DNA from: Anaerolineales bacterium
GTDB lineage: Bacteria; Chloroflexota; Anaerolineae; Anaerolineales; RBG-16-64-43
Direction: 5' to 3'
Length of the DNA stretch: 64,000 bases
NCBI GenBank assembly: GCA_016928575.1
Contig: JAFGKK010000131.1
Span: forward strand, 42,351 to 106,350
Below the pieces are notes generated by a model. The model worked only from the letters and a program-made list of their open reading frames with translations. It ran no database searches and was not told where the DNA came from. Positions 27,893-37,123 of the stretch are shown here, in pieces (the stretch's first letter is position 1; the number at the start of each line of letters is the position of its first letter). The translations under genes were made by a program, and so were the position numbers.

Positions 27893-27898
27893 ATTATA
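27893..27898 (-). promoter_or_regulatory. Probable -10 box for the giant surface protein gene
   Basis: TATAAT occurs on the minus strand about 100 bases before the chosen start. No good -35 is visible at 17 bp (TGAAGA at best). Just upstream, 27911-27946, is an imperfect inverted repeat (GGATGTCTTCAT ... ATGAAGACAGACATCC) that could be an operator. Confidence 0.4.
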
Positions 27899-27946
27899 AG
27901 CTAAAAAGACGGATGTCTTCATCTATTACCATGAAGACAGACATCC

Positions 27947-28152
27947 GCTCCTGCCTATTATATTCAGCTAAGAATCCCCTTTTTAACCATGCCCTTCCGG
28001 TGCGGAAGAATTGTCTTGCGGCGGGGCTGAAAAATGGCCGATCAAAGCCTCTCTACCCCGGTACCTTAAGAATAGAGTTTTAATCCCGGATATCCGGTAA
28101 AAAGCGGGTGAACAGCGGATTTATTTGGGTAAAAAAGTGGTGAAAAAACCAT
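27947..28152. other. Intergenic region, nothing recognised
   Basis: This stretch separates the minus-strand giant gene from the minus-strand arfB. It is AT-rich, with no gene, RNA or strong terminator that I can identify. Confidence 0.5.
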
Positions 28153-28578
28153 TTACTCCTCGTTGGAACGGCTTTTCCTGCGTTGCATCTTCCGTTCCGA
28201 CCGCCGGCGTTTTCCTGCCAATCTCCTTTCAATCGCGCCCTTTGTGGGACGGGTGGATTTCCTGCGCTTGGGTGCGGCGGCCGCCCGGGAAACCAGGTCC
28301 CGCAACCTCGCCAGCGCGTCGGCGCGGTTTTGTTCCTGGGTCCGGAATCTGCGCCCGTCTAAGACCAGGATCCCCCGGGAGGTCATCTTTCTTCCGGCGA
28401 TTATCCCCAAGCGCCGGCGGACATCCTCCGGCAGGGAGGCCGAGCGGCGGACGTCGAACCGGAGTTGGACGGCGGTGGCGACCTTGTTCACGTTTTGTCC
28501 GCCGGGTCCGGAGGCGCGCACATAGGAAAAAACCAATTCCTCGTCCGGGATCGAGATCCGTGAATTGATGCGAATCAT
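28153..28578 (-). CDS. arfB: Peptidyl-tRNA hydrolase ArfB (YaeJ-type ribosome rescue factor)
   Basis: 141 residues. A short class I release factor homologue that hydrolyses peptidyl-tRNA on stalled ribosomes. The catalytic motif is present as SGPGGQNVNK (GGQ at 26-28), and the C-terminal tail is strongly basic (RRLAGKRRRSERKMQRRKSR), as needed to insert into the empty mRNA channel. Length and layout match ArfB, with no codon-recognition domain. The start at 28578 has a weak ribosome binding site but gives the family's normal N-terminus (MIRINSRISIPDEEL). Divergent from comM. Confidence 0.93.
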   Translation of the reverse strand: MIRINSRISIPDEELVFSYVRASGPGGQNVNKVATAVQLRFDVRRSASLPEDVRRRLGIIAGRKMTSRGILVLDGRRFRTQEQNRADALARLRDLVSRAAAAPKRRKSTRPTKGAIERRLAGKRRRSERKMQRRKSRSNEE

Positions 28579-28761
28579 GGCAGGGCAATTGAAACACAAA
28601 GCCTGCGGCAAGGAAAGCGGAGGGGAGAGTTGTGCGGTCCCGGCGGAGGCCATGCCGGGATGATGGCCCGCCAAGGTCGTTGGGGCCGCGTCGATCATTC
28701 GGACCGCCTTGCTCTTTGGGACCGCCTCGGTCGGGATCGCCGCCTCGGTTGCCGGGTTCGC

Positions 28762-28790
28762 TTGACACTCCGCGGATCGCGGACTACACT
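28762..28790 (+). promoter_or_regulatory. Sigma-70-type promoter of comM
   Basis: TTGACA and TACACT are separated by exactly 17 bases, placing the transcript start about 25 bases before the comM start codon. A textbook match in otherwise GC-rich DNA. Confidence 0.8.
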
Positions 28791-28820
28791 ATGCGCGGAA
28801 TATTCCGCAAGGGGGAGACT

Positions 28821-30362
28821 ATGCTGGCTCGCGTATCGTCTTGCGCAGTGATCGGCCTCGACGGCGCCGTCGTAGACACGGAAGTCGACGTTGCCAACGG
28901 CATGCCGTCCTTCGTCATCGTCGGCCTTCCGGACACCGCCGTTCAGGAAAGCCGCGAACGGGTTCAGGCGGCCGTGAAGAACGCCGGCTTGTCTTTTCCG
29001 TACCGGCGGGTGACGGTTAATCTGGCGCCGGCCGATCTGCGCAAGGAGGGCCCGGCCTACGACCTGCCGATCGCGCTGGGCCTCCTGGTCGCCTCCGATC
29101 AGGTGCCGGGCGACGGGTTGGAGCATACGCTGGTGGTCGGCGAGCTCTCGCTCGACGGTTCGGTCCGGCACGTGCGCGGAGTCCTGCCCATGACCGCCTT
29201 GGCCCGCCGTCTGGGCCTCCAGCGGGTGTTCGTCCCCGCCTGCGATGCGCGCGAGGCGGCGCTGATACCGGATTTGGAAGTCATCGCGGTGGACCATATC
29301 ACCGCGATCGTCCGCCACCTGACCGGCGACCACCCGCTGCAGCCGGTCCGGATGGCGGCGTTGGAGGACGGTGATCCTCCGGACGGGGAGTTCGGCCCGG
29401 AGGGATACACCGCCCTGGAGGAAATCCGCGGCCAGGAGCACGCCAAGCGCGCGCTCGAAGTCGCCGCCGCCGGCGGGCACAACGTCCTCTTGATCGGTCC
29501 GCCGGGCGCCGGGAAAACCCTCCTCGCCCGGGCCCTGCCCTCGATCCTCCCGCGCCTGACGCTCGAAGAGGCCCTCGACGTAACCCGCATCTATTCGGTC
29601 GCGGACCAACTCCCGCCCGATGTGCCGCTGATCAAGCGCCGCCCCTTCCGCGCGCCGCACCACACCATTTCGCACGCCGGGTTGGCGGGCGGCGGCAATT
29701 GGCCGCGCCCCGGGGAGATCAGCCTAGCCCATCGCGGCGTGTTGTTCCTCGACGAGTTCCCCGAGTTCGGTCCGCGCGTGCTGGAGGTTCTGCGCCAGCC
29801 GCTGGAGGACAAGCTGGTGACGATTTCCCGCGCCCACGGATCGCTGACCTTCCCGGCGAACTTCATGCTGGTGGCGGCGATGAATCCGTGCCCGTGCGGC
29901 TACGCGGGGGATCCGGTCCGCGAGTGCACCTGCGCCCCGGCGGCGGTCACCCGCTACCAGAAGCGGATCTCGGGCCCGATGTTGGACCGGATCGACATCC
30001 ACGTCGAAGTTCCGCGGGTGGAGTTCGCCAAACTCGCCGATCCGCGGCCCGGCGAGTGTTCGCGCGCCGTGCGCGCGCGGGTGGAAGCCGCGCGGGCCCG
30101 TTCCCGCGAACGCTTTGCCGGACGCAGTTTGATCTGCAACGCGGAGATGCGCCCCGGCGACGTACGCCGCTATTGTGCGCTGGACGAAGCCGGCGGCGCC
30201 CTGATGCGCGCCGCCGTCCAGCGGCTGCAACTATCCGCGCGCGCCTACCACCGCGTGCTGAAGATGGCGCGGACGATCGCCGACCTGGCGGGGATGGATT
30301 CGATCGCGCCGGCCCATCTCGCGGAGGCGCTCCAATACCGGCCGCGGTCGTTTTTCCAATAG
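28821..30362 (+). CDS. comM: YifB/ComM family Mg-chelatase-like AAA ATPase
   Basis: 513 residues. An N-terminal ChlI-like domain (about 20-140; GLPDTAVQESRERVQAAVKN) is followed by a Mg-chelatase-type AAA+ domain with Walker A GPPGAGKT (about 226-233) and Walker B GVLFLDEFPEF (about 305). The Cys cluster MNPCPCGYAGDPVRECTC and a C-terminal helical domain complete the family layout. ComM is a hexameric helicase that extends branch migration of incoming DNA in natural transformation; its role in non-competent bacteria is unclear. The start at 28821 follows GGGGGAG, and the preceding in-frame extension contains the promoter. Confidence 0.93.
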   Translation: MLARVSSCAVIGLDGAVVDTEVDVANGMPSFVIVGLPDTAVQESRERVQAAVKNAGLSFPYRRVTVNLAPADLRKEGPAYDLPIALGLLVASDQVPGDGLEHTLVVGELSLDGSVRHVRGVLPMTALARRLGLQRVFVPACDAREAALIPDLEVIAVDHITAIVRHLTGDHPLQPVRMAALEDGDPPDGEFGPEGYTALEEIRGQEHAKRALEVAAAGGHNVLLIGPPGAGKTLLARALPSILPRLTLEEALDVTRIYSVADQLPPDVPLIKRRPFRAPHHTISHAGLAGGGNWPRPGEISLAHRGVLFLDEFPEFGPRVLEVLRQPLEDKLVTISRAHGSLTFPANFMLVAAMNPCPCGYAGDPVRECTCAPAAVTRYQKRISGPMLDRIDIHVEVPRVEFAKLADPRPGECSRAVRARVEAARARSRERFAGRSLICNAEMRPGDVRRYCALDEAGGALMRAAVQRLQLSARAYHRVLKMARTIADLAGMDSIAPAHLAEALQYRPRSFFQ

Positions 30363-30422
30363 GAATATAATGGCGTGGATTCGGCATCCGTACGCTTGGT
30401 AAAATGGAAAGGAAACCCCATC

Positions 30423-31535
30423 ATGGCCGAACAAAAACCGATTAACCTCAGGCCGCTCCTGTTCGCCGAATTGCTGGACCGCACCTTCCGGATCTATCGC
30501 GGAAATTTCCTCCGGCTTGTCGGGATCCTCGCGCTGATGGAAATTCCGCTCCAATTGATCACGCTGGCCTTTAACTTGTTTAACTCCGCTTCCTTCTTGG
30601 AAGAACAATCTCCTTCAGCCTACCTCTTGAACAGCGGCGACGCCGTTTCCTCGAGTTGGAACCTGTTGTTTCGCACGATCTCCGGAACGTGCCTGATCGG
30701 ACTCGTTTCGCTGATACTGCTCCAGGCCTTCGCCAACGGGGCTCTGACGAAGGCGGTCTTTCACGCCGCCTTGGGGGAGCCGCTGGGTATCCGCGAGGCG
30801 TACCGCGGCATCCTGCCGTTGCTTCCGCGCCTGATCTTGACCGCGCTGTTGGGCGCGGTAATCATCGTCGCGCTGGGGATCTGGATGATCGTGCCGTGCT
30901 TCGGTTGGATCACCGGGTTCGGCCTGCTGTTGTATTTTTCGTGGGTGCTGCAATCGCTGGTCATTCCGGTCGTGGTGATGGAGCGGAAAATCGGCTTGGC
31001 GGCGTTTCGCAGGGCTTGGGATCTTGCCCGCCGCAGGTTTTGGTGGGTGCTCGGGTTCGTCGGCGCCCTGATTCTGATCTCGACTCTGGTCACCGTCGGA
31101 CCGACGTATTTGGTATCCGGTCTGATAAACCTGGCCGCGGAGGCTTTTTCCTTGACCGAAACGCAGGGGTTTGTCCTCAGGACCGCGGTCAGCGCGTTGG
31201 TCGGCCTGATCGGCACCTTGCTGTTTACCCCCCTCGCCCAAACCGGTTTCGTATTGCTCTACCTTGACCTCCGGGCGCGGACCGAAGGCTTGGATCTGGC
31301 CATGCGGATGCGCGATCCCGGCGAAAGCGCCGAAGCCAAGATGCAGGCGCTGGCCGAGGTCCAGGGCGCCGGACCGGCTTCGCTGCTCACCTGGAAGGAA
31401 TTCGGCTACTTCGTCCTGCTTTCGATCGGCGCCTTCCTGATCATCCTGACGGTGTATCTCCTGTTGGTCCTGATCGGTGTGGCGATGGTATTGGCGATCG
31501 ATTCGTTGATCCCAAGCTTGCTCTATTTTCCATGA
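30423..31535 (+). CDS. Polytopic membrane protein (GPDPase membrane-domain-like)
   Basis: 370 residues with about seven membrane segments. The opening PLLFAELLDRTFRIYRGNFLRL is the pattern of the glycerophosphoryl-diester-phosphodiesterase membrane-domain family and related DUFs, without the catalytic phosphodiesterase part. The start at 30423 follows AAAGGAAA. It lies immediately before the DUF4129-DUF4350-MoxR-DUF58 genes in the same direction and probably belongs to that unit. No catalytic motif is seen. Confidence 0.7.
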   Translation: MAEQKPINLRPLLFAELLDRTFRIYRGNFLRLVGILALMEIPLQLITLAFNLFNSASFLEEQSPSAYLLNSGDAVSSSWNLLFRTISGTCLIGLVSLILLQAFANGALTKAVFHAALGEPLGIREAYRGILPLLPRLILTALLGAVIIVALGIWMIVPCFGWITGFGLLLYFSWVLQSLVIPVVVMERKIGLAAFRRAWDLARRRFWWVLGFVGALILISTLVTVGPTYLVSGLINLAAEAFSLTETQGFVLRTAVSALVGLIGTLLFTPLAQTGFVLLYLDLRARTEGLDLAMRMRDPGESAEAKMQALAEVQGAGPASLLTWKEFGYFVLLSIGAFLIILTVYLLLVLIGVAMVLAIDSLIPSLLYFP

Positions 31536-31662
31536 TCCTCTCCGCGCGGCTGCGGTGTGCGCCGGGCCGAAATCCGTTGCGGCGGCTGCAGAACGTTTCC
31601 GCGCCGGGGAAGAGAGCCGCGGCGATCCCCTGCCGGTCGGCCGGAGAAGAGGGAAATCCGCC

Positions 31663-32661
31663 ATGAGGCGAATTGGCTGTGCGCGGATTCGCATCCGGCT
31701 GTTTGCTGCGTTGAGCCTTATCCCGCTTGCGGGCTCGCTTCTGCTTCCGGTCCGGACCGGGGCGGAATCGGGACCGGTCGCGGAAGAAGCGTTTTGGGAT
31801 CTGTTGGCCGAGACCCGCGCCTTGGTTTCCACGCTGCCGTGGATGCCGGAGGACAAGGCTTGCCGATTGGCGCGGCGCGAGGCGGGAATGTGGAAAGATG
31901 TGCGCGCCGTGCGGCTTTCCTCCGGGGAGGTGATCCCGATCCGCGCCGATTGGCTGGTTGCGGGATTGGACCGGTGCCCGCCGGATTCCGTACGTTTGCT
32001 CCTGCGCATGGATGAATTGCTGTATGCCCATGCGGAGGCGGAAAGAGACGGTCCGCCGCTCCTCGGCGGCATCGATGTCGATGCGTTGGAAAAAATCCTT
32101 TCTTCGAGCGGATTTCGGAACGCGGCGGAAGGGGCGGAAGAGGGGATTTCGCTTCAGGAATTGATCGACTTCTTGCTGAGGCGGCTGCAGGAACTCGCCG
32201 AGCAATTGGGCCATCCGCAGGGTTTGGTATGGGGCATCGGGTTGTTCGCCGTCCTTGTGCTTGCGGGCATTCTGTCGTTGTCGGCCGGGCTTCTCAGAAG
32301 GAATCTCGTACCGTCCGCGGCGGTGGAGCCGTCCGGCGACCGGGCGGATGAGGCCCTCACCTCGGATCGGGCGGCCGGATTGGCCGAGGAGCGATTTGCC
32401 GCCGGCCACAAACGCCAGGCGATCCGCTACCTGTATCTTTCGGCGCTGCTCTTCCTGGAGGAACGCGGCCATCTTTCCGTCAATCGCTCGCAGACCAACC
32501 AGGAATACTTGCGCAGCGTCGAGCACCTGCCGCGGCTGGCGGACCCGCTGCGCAGGGCGGTGGCGATGTTCGACAGGGTCTGGTACGGATTCCAAACCCC
32601 CAACGAAGAGGAATGCCGCGCGTTGCGCCAAGCCGTAAGCGAGATCCGGCGGCGGTCGTGA
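31663..32661 (+). CDS. DUF4129 domain membrane protein
   Basis: 332 residues. Signal peptide, soluble domain of about 170 residues, one membrane helix (about residues 190-215, LVWGIGLFAVLVLAGILSLSAGLL), and a C-terminal DUF4129 domain (RFAAGHKRQAIRYLYLSALL, then SVNRSQTNQEYLRSVE). DUF4129 proteins regularly accompany MoxR ATPases and DUF58 proteins. The stop codon overlaps the next gene's GTG start by four bases (GTGA), so the pair is translationally coupled. Confidence 0.85.
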   Translation: MRRIGCARIRIRLFAALSLIPLAGSLLLPVRTGAESGPVAEEAFWDLLAETRALVSTLPWMPEDKACRLARREAGMWKDVRAVRLSSGEVIPIRADWLVAGLDRCPPDSVRLLLRMDELLYAHAEAERDGPPLLGGIDVDALEKILSSSGFRNAAEGAEEGISLQELIDFLLRRLQELAEQLGHPQGLVWGIGLFAVLVLAGILSLSAGLLRRNLVPSAAVEPSGDRADEALTSDRAAGLAEERFAAGHKRQAIRYLYLSALLFLEERGHLSVNRSQTNQEYLRSVEHLPRLADPLRRAVAMFDRVWYGFQTPNEEECRALRQAVSEIRRRS

Positions 32662-33818
32662 AGCGCTTCCCGGCCGACGGCGTGATCGCGGCGGTTCTGG
32701 TCCTGGCGTTCGCGGCGCTCGCCGTCGGGACCGCCCTGATTTCCCCCGGGGCTCGAAGCGACGAGCCGCCGCTGTCAAGCACCTCGTATCAGCGGGACGG
32801 GGCGAAGGCTTTGTCGCTGTGGTTGGAGACTCAGAATTTCCGGGTAAACCGGGAAGTGGTTCCGGATTACGAGATTCCGCCGGACGTCGATGTGGTGTTG
32901 CTGCTGCAACCCTCCGTGGTTTTCACCCCCGAAGAACAGTATGCACTCTGGAACTGGGTGCTGTCCGGAGGGCATCTTGTGATCGCCGGGGATTCCCCGG
33001 CTCTCGGGCAAGTCTATTCTCAGTTCGACCTGGAATTGGTCCGCCTGCCGGTTGAAGCGGAATGGCTGTATCTGGATGCTCCGATTCTGCGTTTCCCTCC
33101 GGTGGAGATGCCGGTGCACGCTCGCGCCGAATACGGCATCCGGGAACGGCGTCGCTCCGTTCAAGTGCACTCCTCGCAGGGGGATATTCCGACCACGATC
33201 ATCCACAGTCTGGGCGACGGGACGGTTGCCGCCACGACGGCCGGGTTCGCGTTTTCCAACTCCGGCATTCTGGAATCGGGCAATCCGCAGTTTGTGTACA
33301 ACCTGATCGCCTATCCGGGGGGCAGCCGCACGGTGTGGTTTGACGAGTGGCACCACGGCGTCCGGCTGCGGATGGTCGACCGTCTGGGGCCGTTGTATTG
33401 GTTGTTCGACACGGCCGCCGGGCGGGGCGTTCTCTTCGCCGTGACGGTCGTGTGGATCGGCCTGCTGTTGGCGGGAAGGCCGTTCGGAAGGCCGCTGCGG
33501 GCTTCGCCCGGCGAATCGCACCGGGCGCCGGTGGAATACGCCGGAGCCATCGCCCGTCTGCGCCGCCGGGCCGGGCACCGCCGGATCGCGCTGGCGCATT
33601 TTCACCAGGCGCTCAAAAAAGGATTGGGCCTCCGCCATTCCTTGGATCCGTCGGAAGACGACGATCGCTTCGTCGACGAATTAAAGAAGCGCCGGCCGGA
33701 ATTGGCCGCTCCGCGGCTGAGGCGGCTGTTGCGGCGGCTTTCGAAGGAAAGGGCGACCGAAAGGGAAATGGTCGTTTGGGCCCAAGAAGCGGCGGATTGG
33801 ATCGATCGCAGGGAATAG
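32658..33818 (+). CDS. DUF4350 domain membrane protein
   Basis: 386 residues starting at a GTG that overlaps the upstream stop codon. An N-terminal membrane helix is followed by a DUF4350 domain ([38 protein letters not shown]), which has a glutamine amidotransferase-like fold. A second helix lies near residues 255-275 and a basic helical tail is cytoplasmic. Typical partner of MoxR/DUF58 clusters. An in-frame ATG at 32613 would extend into the upstream gene without a ribosome binding site. Confidence 0.85.
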   Translation: MKRFPADGVIAAVLVLAFAALAVGTALISPGARSDEPPLSSTSYQRDGAKALSLWLETQNFRVNREVVPDYEIPPDVDVVLLLQPSVVFTPEEQYALWNWVLSGGHLVIAGDSPALGQVYSQFDLELVRLPVEAEWLYLDAPILRFPPVEMPVHARAEYGIRERRRSVQVHSSQGDIPTTIIHSLGDGTVAATTAGFAFSNSGILESGNPQFVYNLIAYPGGSRTVWFDEWHHGVRLRMVDRLGPLYWLFDTAAGRGVLFAVTVVWIGLLLAGRPFGRPLRASPGESHRAPVEYAGAIARLRRRAGHRRIALAHFHQALKKGLGLRHSLDPSEDDDRFVDELKKRRPELAAPRLRRLLRRLSKERATEREMVVWAQEAADWIDRRE

Positions 33819-33831
33819 AAAGGGGCAGTTC

Positions 33832-34788
33832 ATGGATACCGCATCGTTGAAGGAATGGTACGCGCAGATCCGGGAGGAATCCTCGAAGGTCCTTGTGGGA
33901 ATGCAGGATTCCCTTGAGCTGATGGTGGCCGCGCTGCTCGCCGGCGGACACGTCCTGCTGGAGGGCGTTCCCGGGACGGCCAAGACCCTGATGGCCAAAA
34001 CGCTGGCCCATGTATTGCGGGTGAATTTTTCCCGGATCCAATTCACGCCGGATCTGATGCCCTCCGACATCCTCGGCACGAGCGTGTTCGACGTCACGAC
34101 CGGCAAGTTCCACTTGAAGAAGGGGCCGGTGTTCACCCAGATCCTGCTGGCGGACGAGATCAACCGGGCTCCGGCCAAGACCCAATCCGCACTGCTGGAA
34201 ATCATGGAGGAACGACAGGTCAGCCTGGAAGGGGAGCGGTTCGTCATCCCTCCGCCGTTCCTGGTGATCGCCACGCAAAATCCGGTGGAGTTCGAAGGCA
34301 CCTATCCGCTGCCCGAAGCCCAGCTTGACCGCTTTCTTTTTAAGATTCTGGTGCCGTACCTGCCGCTGGAGAAGGAACTGGAGGTGCTGCGGCGGTATCA
34401 CGCCGGTTTCGACCCGCATGAGTTAGCCGAATCCGGATTGCGGGCCGTCTCCTCCGGCGAGGATGTGCTGCGCTTCCGCCGGGAAATCCAATCCGTGCGG
34501 GTCGAGGAGGGAATCCTCCTCTATATCGCCCGGATCGCCGCCGCAAGCCGGAATTCCCCGGACATCACCCTGGGGGCGAGCATGCGGGCGTCCAGCCATG
34601 TCCTACTGGCGGCAAAAGCGTATGCCGCACTGCAGGGAAGGGATTTCGTCGTGCCGGAGGACGTCAAGCGAGTCGTGCATCCCGTGTACCGCCACCGCCT
34701 GCTGCTCAAGCCTGAGGCGGAGATCGAAGGCTTGGATCCGGAAGCGGTCATCCGCCGGCTGTTGGCCCAAGTGGAAGTGCCGCGGTAA
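33832..34788 (+). CDS. MoxR family AAA+ ATPase
   Basis: 318 residues. Walker A GVPGTAKT (45-52), Walker [11 protein letters not shown], sensor region [26 protein letters not shown], and a C-terminal lid domain. This is the MoxR proper subfamily. MoxR ATPases act as chaperones for partner proteins carrying von Willebrand-type domains, here most likely the DUF58 protein next door. GAAAGGGG precedes the ATG; the gene is 13 bp after the DUF4350 gene. Confidence 0.93.
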   Translation: MDTASLKEWYAQIREESSKVLVGMQDSLELMVAALLAGGHVLLEGVPGTAKTLMAKTLAHVLRVNFSRIQFTPDLMPSDILGTSVFDVTTGKFHLKKGPVFTQILLADEINRAPAKTQSALLEIMEERQVSLEGERFVIPPPFLVIATQNPVEFEGTYPLPEAQLDRFLFKILVPYLPLEKELEVLRRYHAGFDPHELAESGLRAVSSGEDVLRFRREIQSVRVEEGILLYIARIAAASRNSPDITLGASMRASSHVLLAAKAYAALQGRDFVVPEDVKRVVHPVYRHRLLLKPEAEIEGLDPEAVIRRLLAQVEVPR

Positions 34789-34812
34789 GGCGGCTCCCGC
34801 GGCGGACAAACG

Positions 34813-36123
34813 ATGCACTTCACCCTGCGCGCAGTGTTGTTGTTTCTCCTGGCGGCTCCGCTGATCGCCGCCGGCGGAGGAATTCCGGCGGCGGGCGCGG
34901 CCGCGGCGGTCTGGCTGGCCGCCGTCGCCGGGCTTTCGGCCGCGGATTTTTATTGGGCGGGGTCCGGGGCGCAATTCGGAATCCGCCGCAGCCACGATTC
35001 CAAACTCAGTTTGGGAACGGAAAACGCCGTCCGGCTGGATCTGCACAACGGCTCCGGCCGGCGGATCGCGTTTTCCATCCGCGACGAGTTCCCGCCGGCT
35101 TTTTCCGGCAGGCCGGCCGTGGTAAGCGGCGAATGCGCCGGGCGCTCGGATTGGTCCGGAACCTATGCGGTGATTCCTCCCCGGCGCGGAGATTATCAAT
35201 TCGGCGACATCCACATGCGATGGGCCGGCCCGCTCGGATTGGTCCGCCGGCAATCCCGGTTTCCGTCGGCGGGGCCGGTGCGGGTGTACCCCAACCTGAT
35301 GGACATCCGCCGCTACGATCTGATGCTGCGCCAGAACCGCCTGCGGGAAATGGGCTTGCGGCATTCGCGGATCTTCGGCGAAGGGACGGAATTCGAGCGG
35401 CTGAGGGAATACCTGCCCGACGACGACTTCCGCCGCATCCATTGGAAGGCGACGGCCCGCCGGAACCGTCCGGTGACGATCGAATACCAGACCGAACGCA
35501 GCCAGAACGTGGTCGCGCTGCTCGACACCGGGCGCATGATGCAAAGCCCGGTGGGGCCGATGGCGAAACTCGATTACGCCGTCAACGCCGTGCTGTTGCT
35601 GGCGTTCGTCGCGGCGGGAAAGGGGGACAAGGTCGGCTTGCTTTCCTTCGCCGACGACATCCAACACTACCTCCGGCCGCAGGCCGGACGGCGGCAGTTT
35701 TACCGGATGCTCAAGGCGCTCTATGCGGTGGAGCCGCAGAGCGTCGAACCCGATTACCGGCGGGCCGCAAGCTACTTGGCCGGCAAGGAGCGGAAGCGCT
35801 CGTTGGTCATTCTGTTTACGGATTTAACGGGCAACTTCGGGGTCCGCGCCTTGTTGGAGGGGATGGGCGCGTTGGCCGGACGCAGCCTGCCAATGGTCGT
35901 CACCGTCGGCGCCCCGGACATTCATCAGGCGGCTGCGGCCCGTCCGGCCGATTCGGAATCGGTCTACCTGCGGATGGAAGCGGAGGCCCTGCTCGAGGAG
36001 CGGCGCCAGGCGTTGGATGCGCTGCGCCGCAAGGGGGTGCTAACCCTCGACGTCCCGGCCAACCATCTGTCGGTCGCGGTCATCAACCGCTACTTGGAGC
36101 TGAAGGGACGCCGGCTGCTCTGA
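34813..36123 (+). CDS. DUF58 domain protein
   Basis: 436 residues. Two N-terminal hydrophobic segments lead to a beta domain and the DUF58 signature (FERLREYLPDDDFRRIHWKA, at about residues 195-214). A von Willebrand A-like fold follows (VVALLDTGRMM ... LVILFTDLTGN). DUF58 proteins are the usual partners of MoxR ATPases. Its end overlaps the 3' end of the convergent SpoIIM-like gene by 34 bp. Confidence 0.9.
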   Translation: MHFTLRAVLLFLLAAPLIAAGGGIPAAGAAAAVWLAAVAGLSAADFYWAGSGAQFGIRRSHDSKLSLGTENAVRLDLHNGSGRRIAFSIRDEFPPAFSGRPAVVSGECAGRSDWSGTYAVIPPRRGDYQFGDIHMRWAGPLGLVRRQSRFPSAGPVRVYPNLMDIRRYDLMLRQNRLREMGLRHSRIFGEGTEFERLREYLPDDDFRRIHWKATARRNRPVTIEYQTERSQNVVALLDTGRMMQSPVGPMAKLDYAVNAVLLLAFVAAGKGDKVGLLSFADDIQHYLRPQAGRRQFYRMLKALYAVEPQSVEPDYRRAASYLAGKERKRSLVILFTDLTGNFGVRALLEGMGALAGRSLPMVVTVGAPDIHQAAAARPADSESVYLRMEAEALLEERRQALDALRRKGVLTLDVPANHLSVAVINRYLELKGRRLL

Positions 36124-37082
36124 CGGCCCGGCCGCCCGGCGAGGAACAGGTACGCGTACAAGACGGCGCCGCTGCCGATTCCCACGGCTGCTTTGATCCA
36201 GGCGGGCACGTGTTCGGCGGGGGAGAGGAATCCCTCGATCAGTCCGGCGACGACCAGCAACAGCGCGCTGAAGAGCGCCAGCCGGACGGCCTTTTGCGCC
36301 GCCGCGGCCAGCGCATCCTTGCGGCTGATGAATCCGGGGTGGATCAGAGCCCAGCCGATTTGCAGGCCGCATCCCCCGGCAAGGCAGATCACCGAAAGCT
36401 CGATCACGCCGTGGCCGATGACGAAGGTCCACAGCTCGCCGCCGACGCCGTAGAAGAGCGCCAGGCCGGTGACGCCGCCGAGGATGAAACCGTTAAGGGC
36501 CAGCAGGTACACCGTGAGGAGATTGAAGGAGATCCCCCCGGCAAAGGCGAGCAGCGCAACCCGGATGTTGTTTTGCATGATGAAGGAGGAGGCGTACGGC
36601 CTTTTTTCGACCGGGATGTCGGTCCAGAGTTCCCTGCGCTCGAGGTAATCCCGAGTCTCCTGCACCTCGGCGGGCAGCATCCAGGCCGCCGCATCCGGGT
36701 CGATCGCGGTGGCGATCCCCGAGAACGCCGCGGGTATAATGAAAAAAGCGCACGCGGCGAGGAAGAAGGGCAGGCCGGCGCGGAACGTATTCGGCACCGT
36801 AAACCGGAAGAAGCGCATCGCCTGGCGTCCGGCCATCGGTTCGGCGCGGTAGATGACCGAATGCGCCCTCCCGGCCAATTGATGCAGGTAAGCGGTCGTC
36901 CGCTCCCGGGGGAAATCGCGCTGAGCCAGCGCCAGGTCCGCGGCGGCGGAGCGGTACAGCCTTCCGAGGTCGCGGACCTCTTCGGGCGACAGCCGTTCCG
37001 GACCGGCCGAACATTTCTCCAGCAAGGCGGTCAGCCGTTCCCAGTCGGCCTTCCGTTGCAGCATGAATTGCTCAAGCTTCAT
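36090..37082 (-). CDS. SpoIIM-like (stage II sporulation protein M family) membrane protein
   Basis: 330 residues. A soluble N-terminal helical domain of about 95 residues (MKLEQFMLQRKADWERL ... DLGRLYRSAAADLALAQRD) precedes several membrane helices with FIMQNNIRVALLAFAGGI and VIGHGVIELSVICLAGGCGLQIGWALI. These match the SpoIIM/DUF95 family, in which most members are unrelated to sporulation. In many genomes this gene sits beside MoxR, DUF58 and RDD genes, as here. It is on the opposite strand, diverging from the RDD gene. Confidence 0.9.
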   Translation of the reverse strand: MKLEQFMLQRKADWERLTALLEKCSAGPERLSPEEVRDLGRLYRSAAADLALAQRDFPRERTTAYLHQLAGRAHSVIYRAEPMAGRQAMRFFRFTVPNTFRAGLPFFLAACAFFIIPAAFSGIATAIDPDAAAWMLPAEVQETRDYLERRELWTDIPVEKRPYASSFIMQNNIRVALLAFAGGISFNLLTVYLLALNGFILGGVTGLALFYGVGGELWTFVIGHGVIELSVICLAGGCGLQIGWALIHPGFISRKDALAAAAQKAVRLALFSALLLVVAGLIEGFLSPAEHVPAWIKAAVGIGSGAVLYAYLFLAGRPGRQSSRRPFSSK

Positions 37083-37123
37083 TCTTTCCGTCCTTGGCCC
37101 GCATTTTCGGAAGAGGCTCCGCG

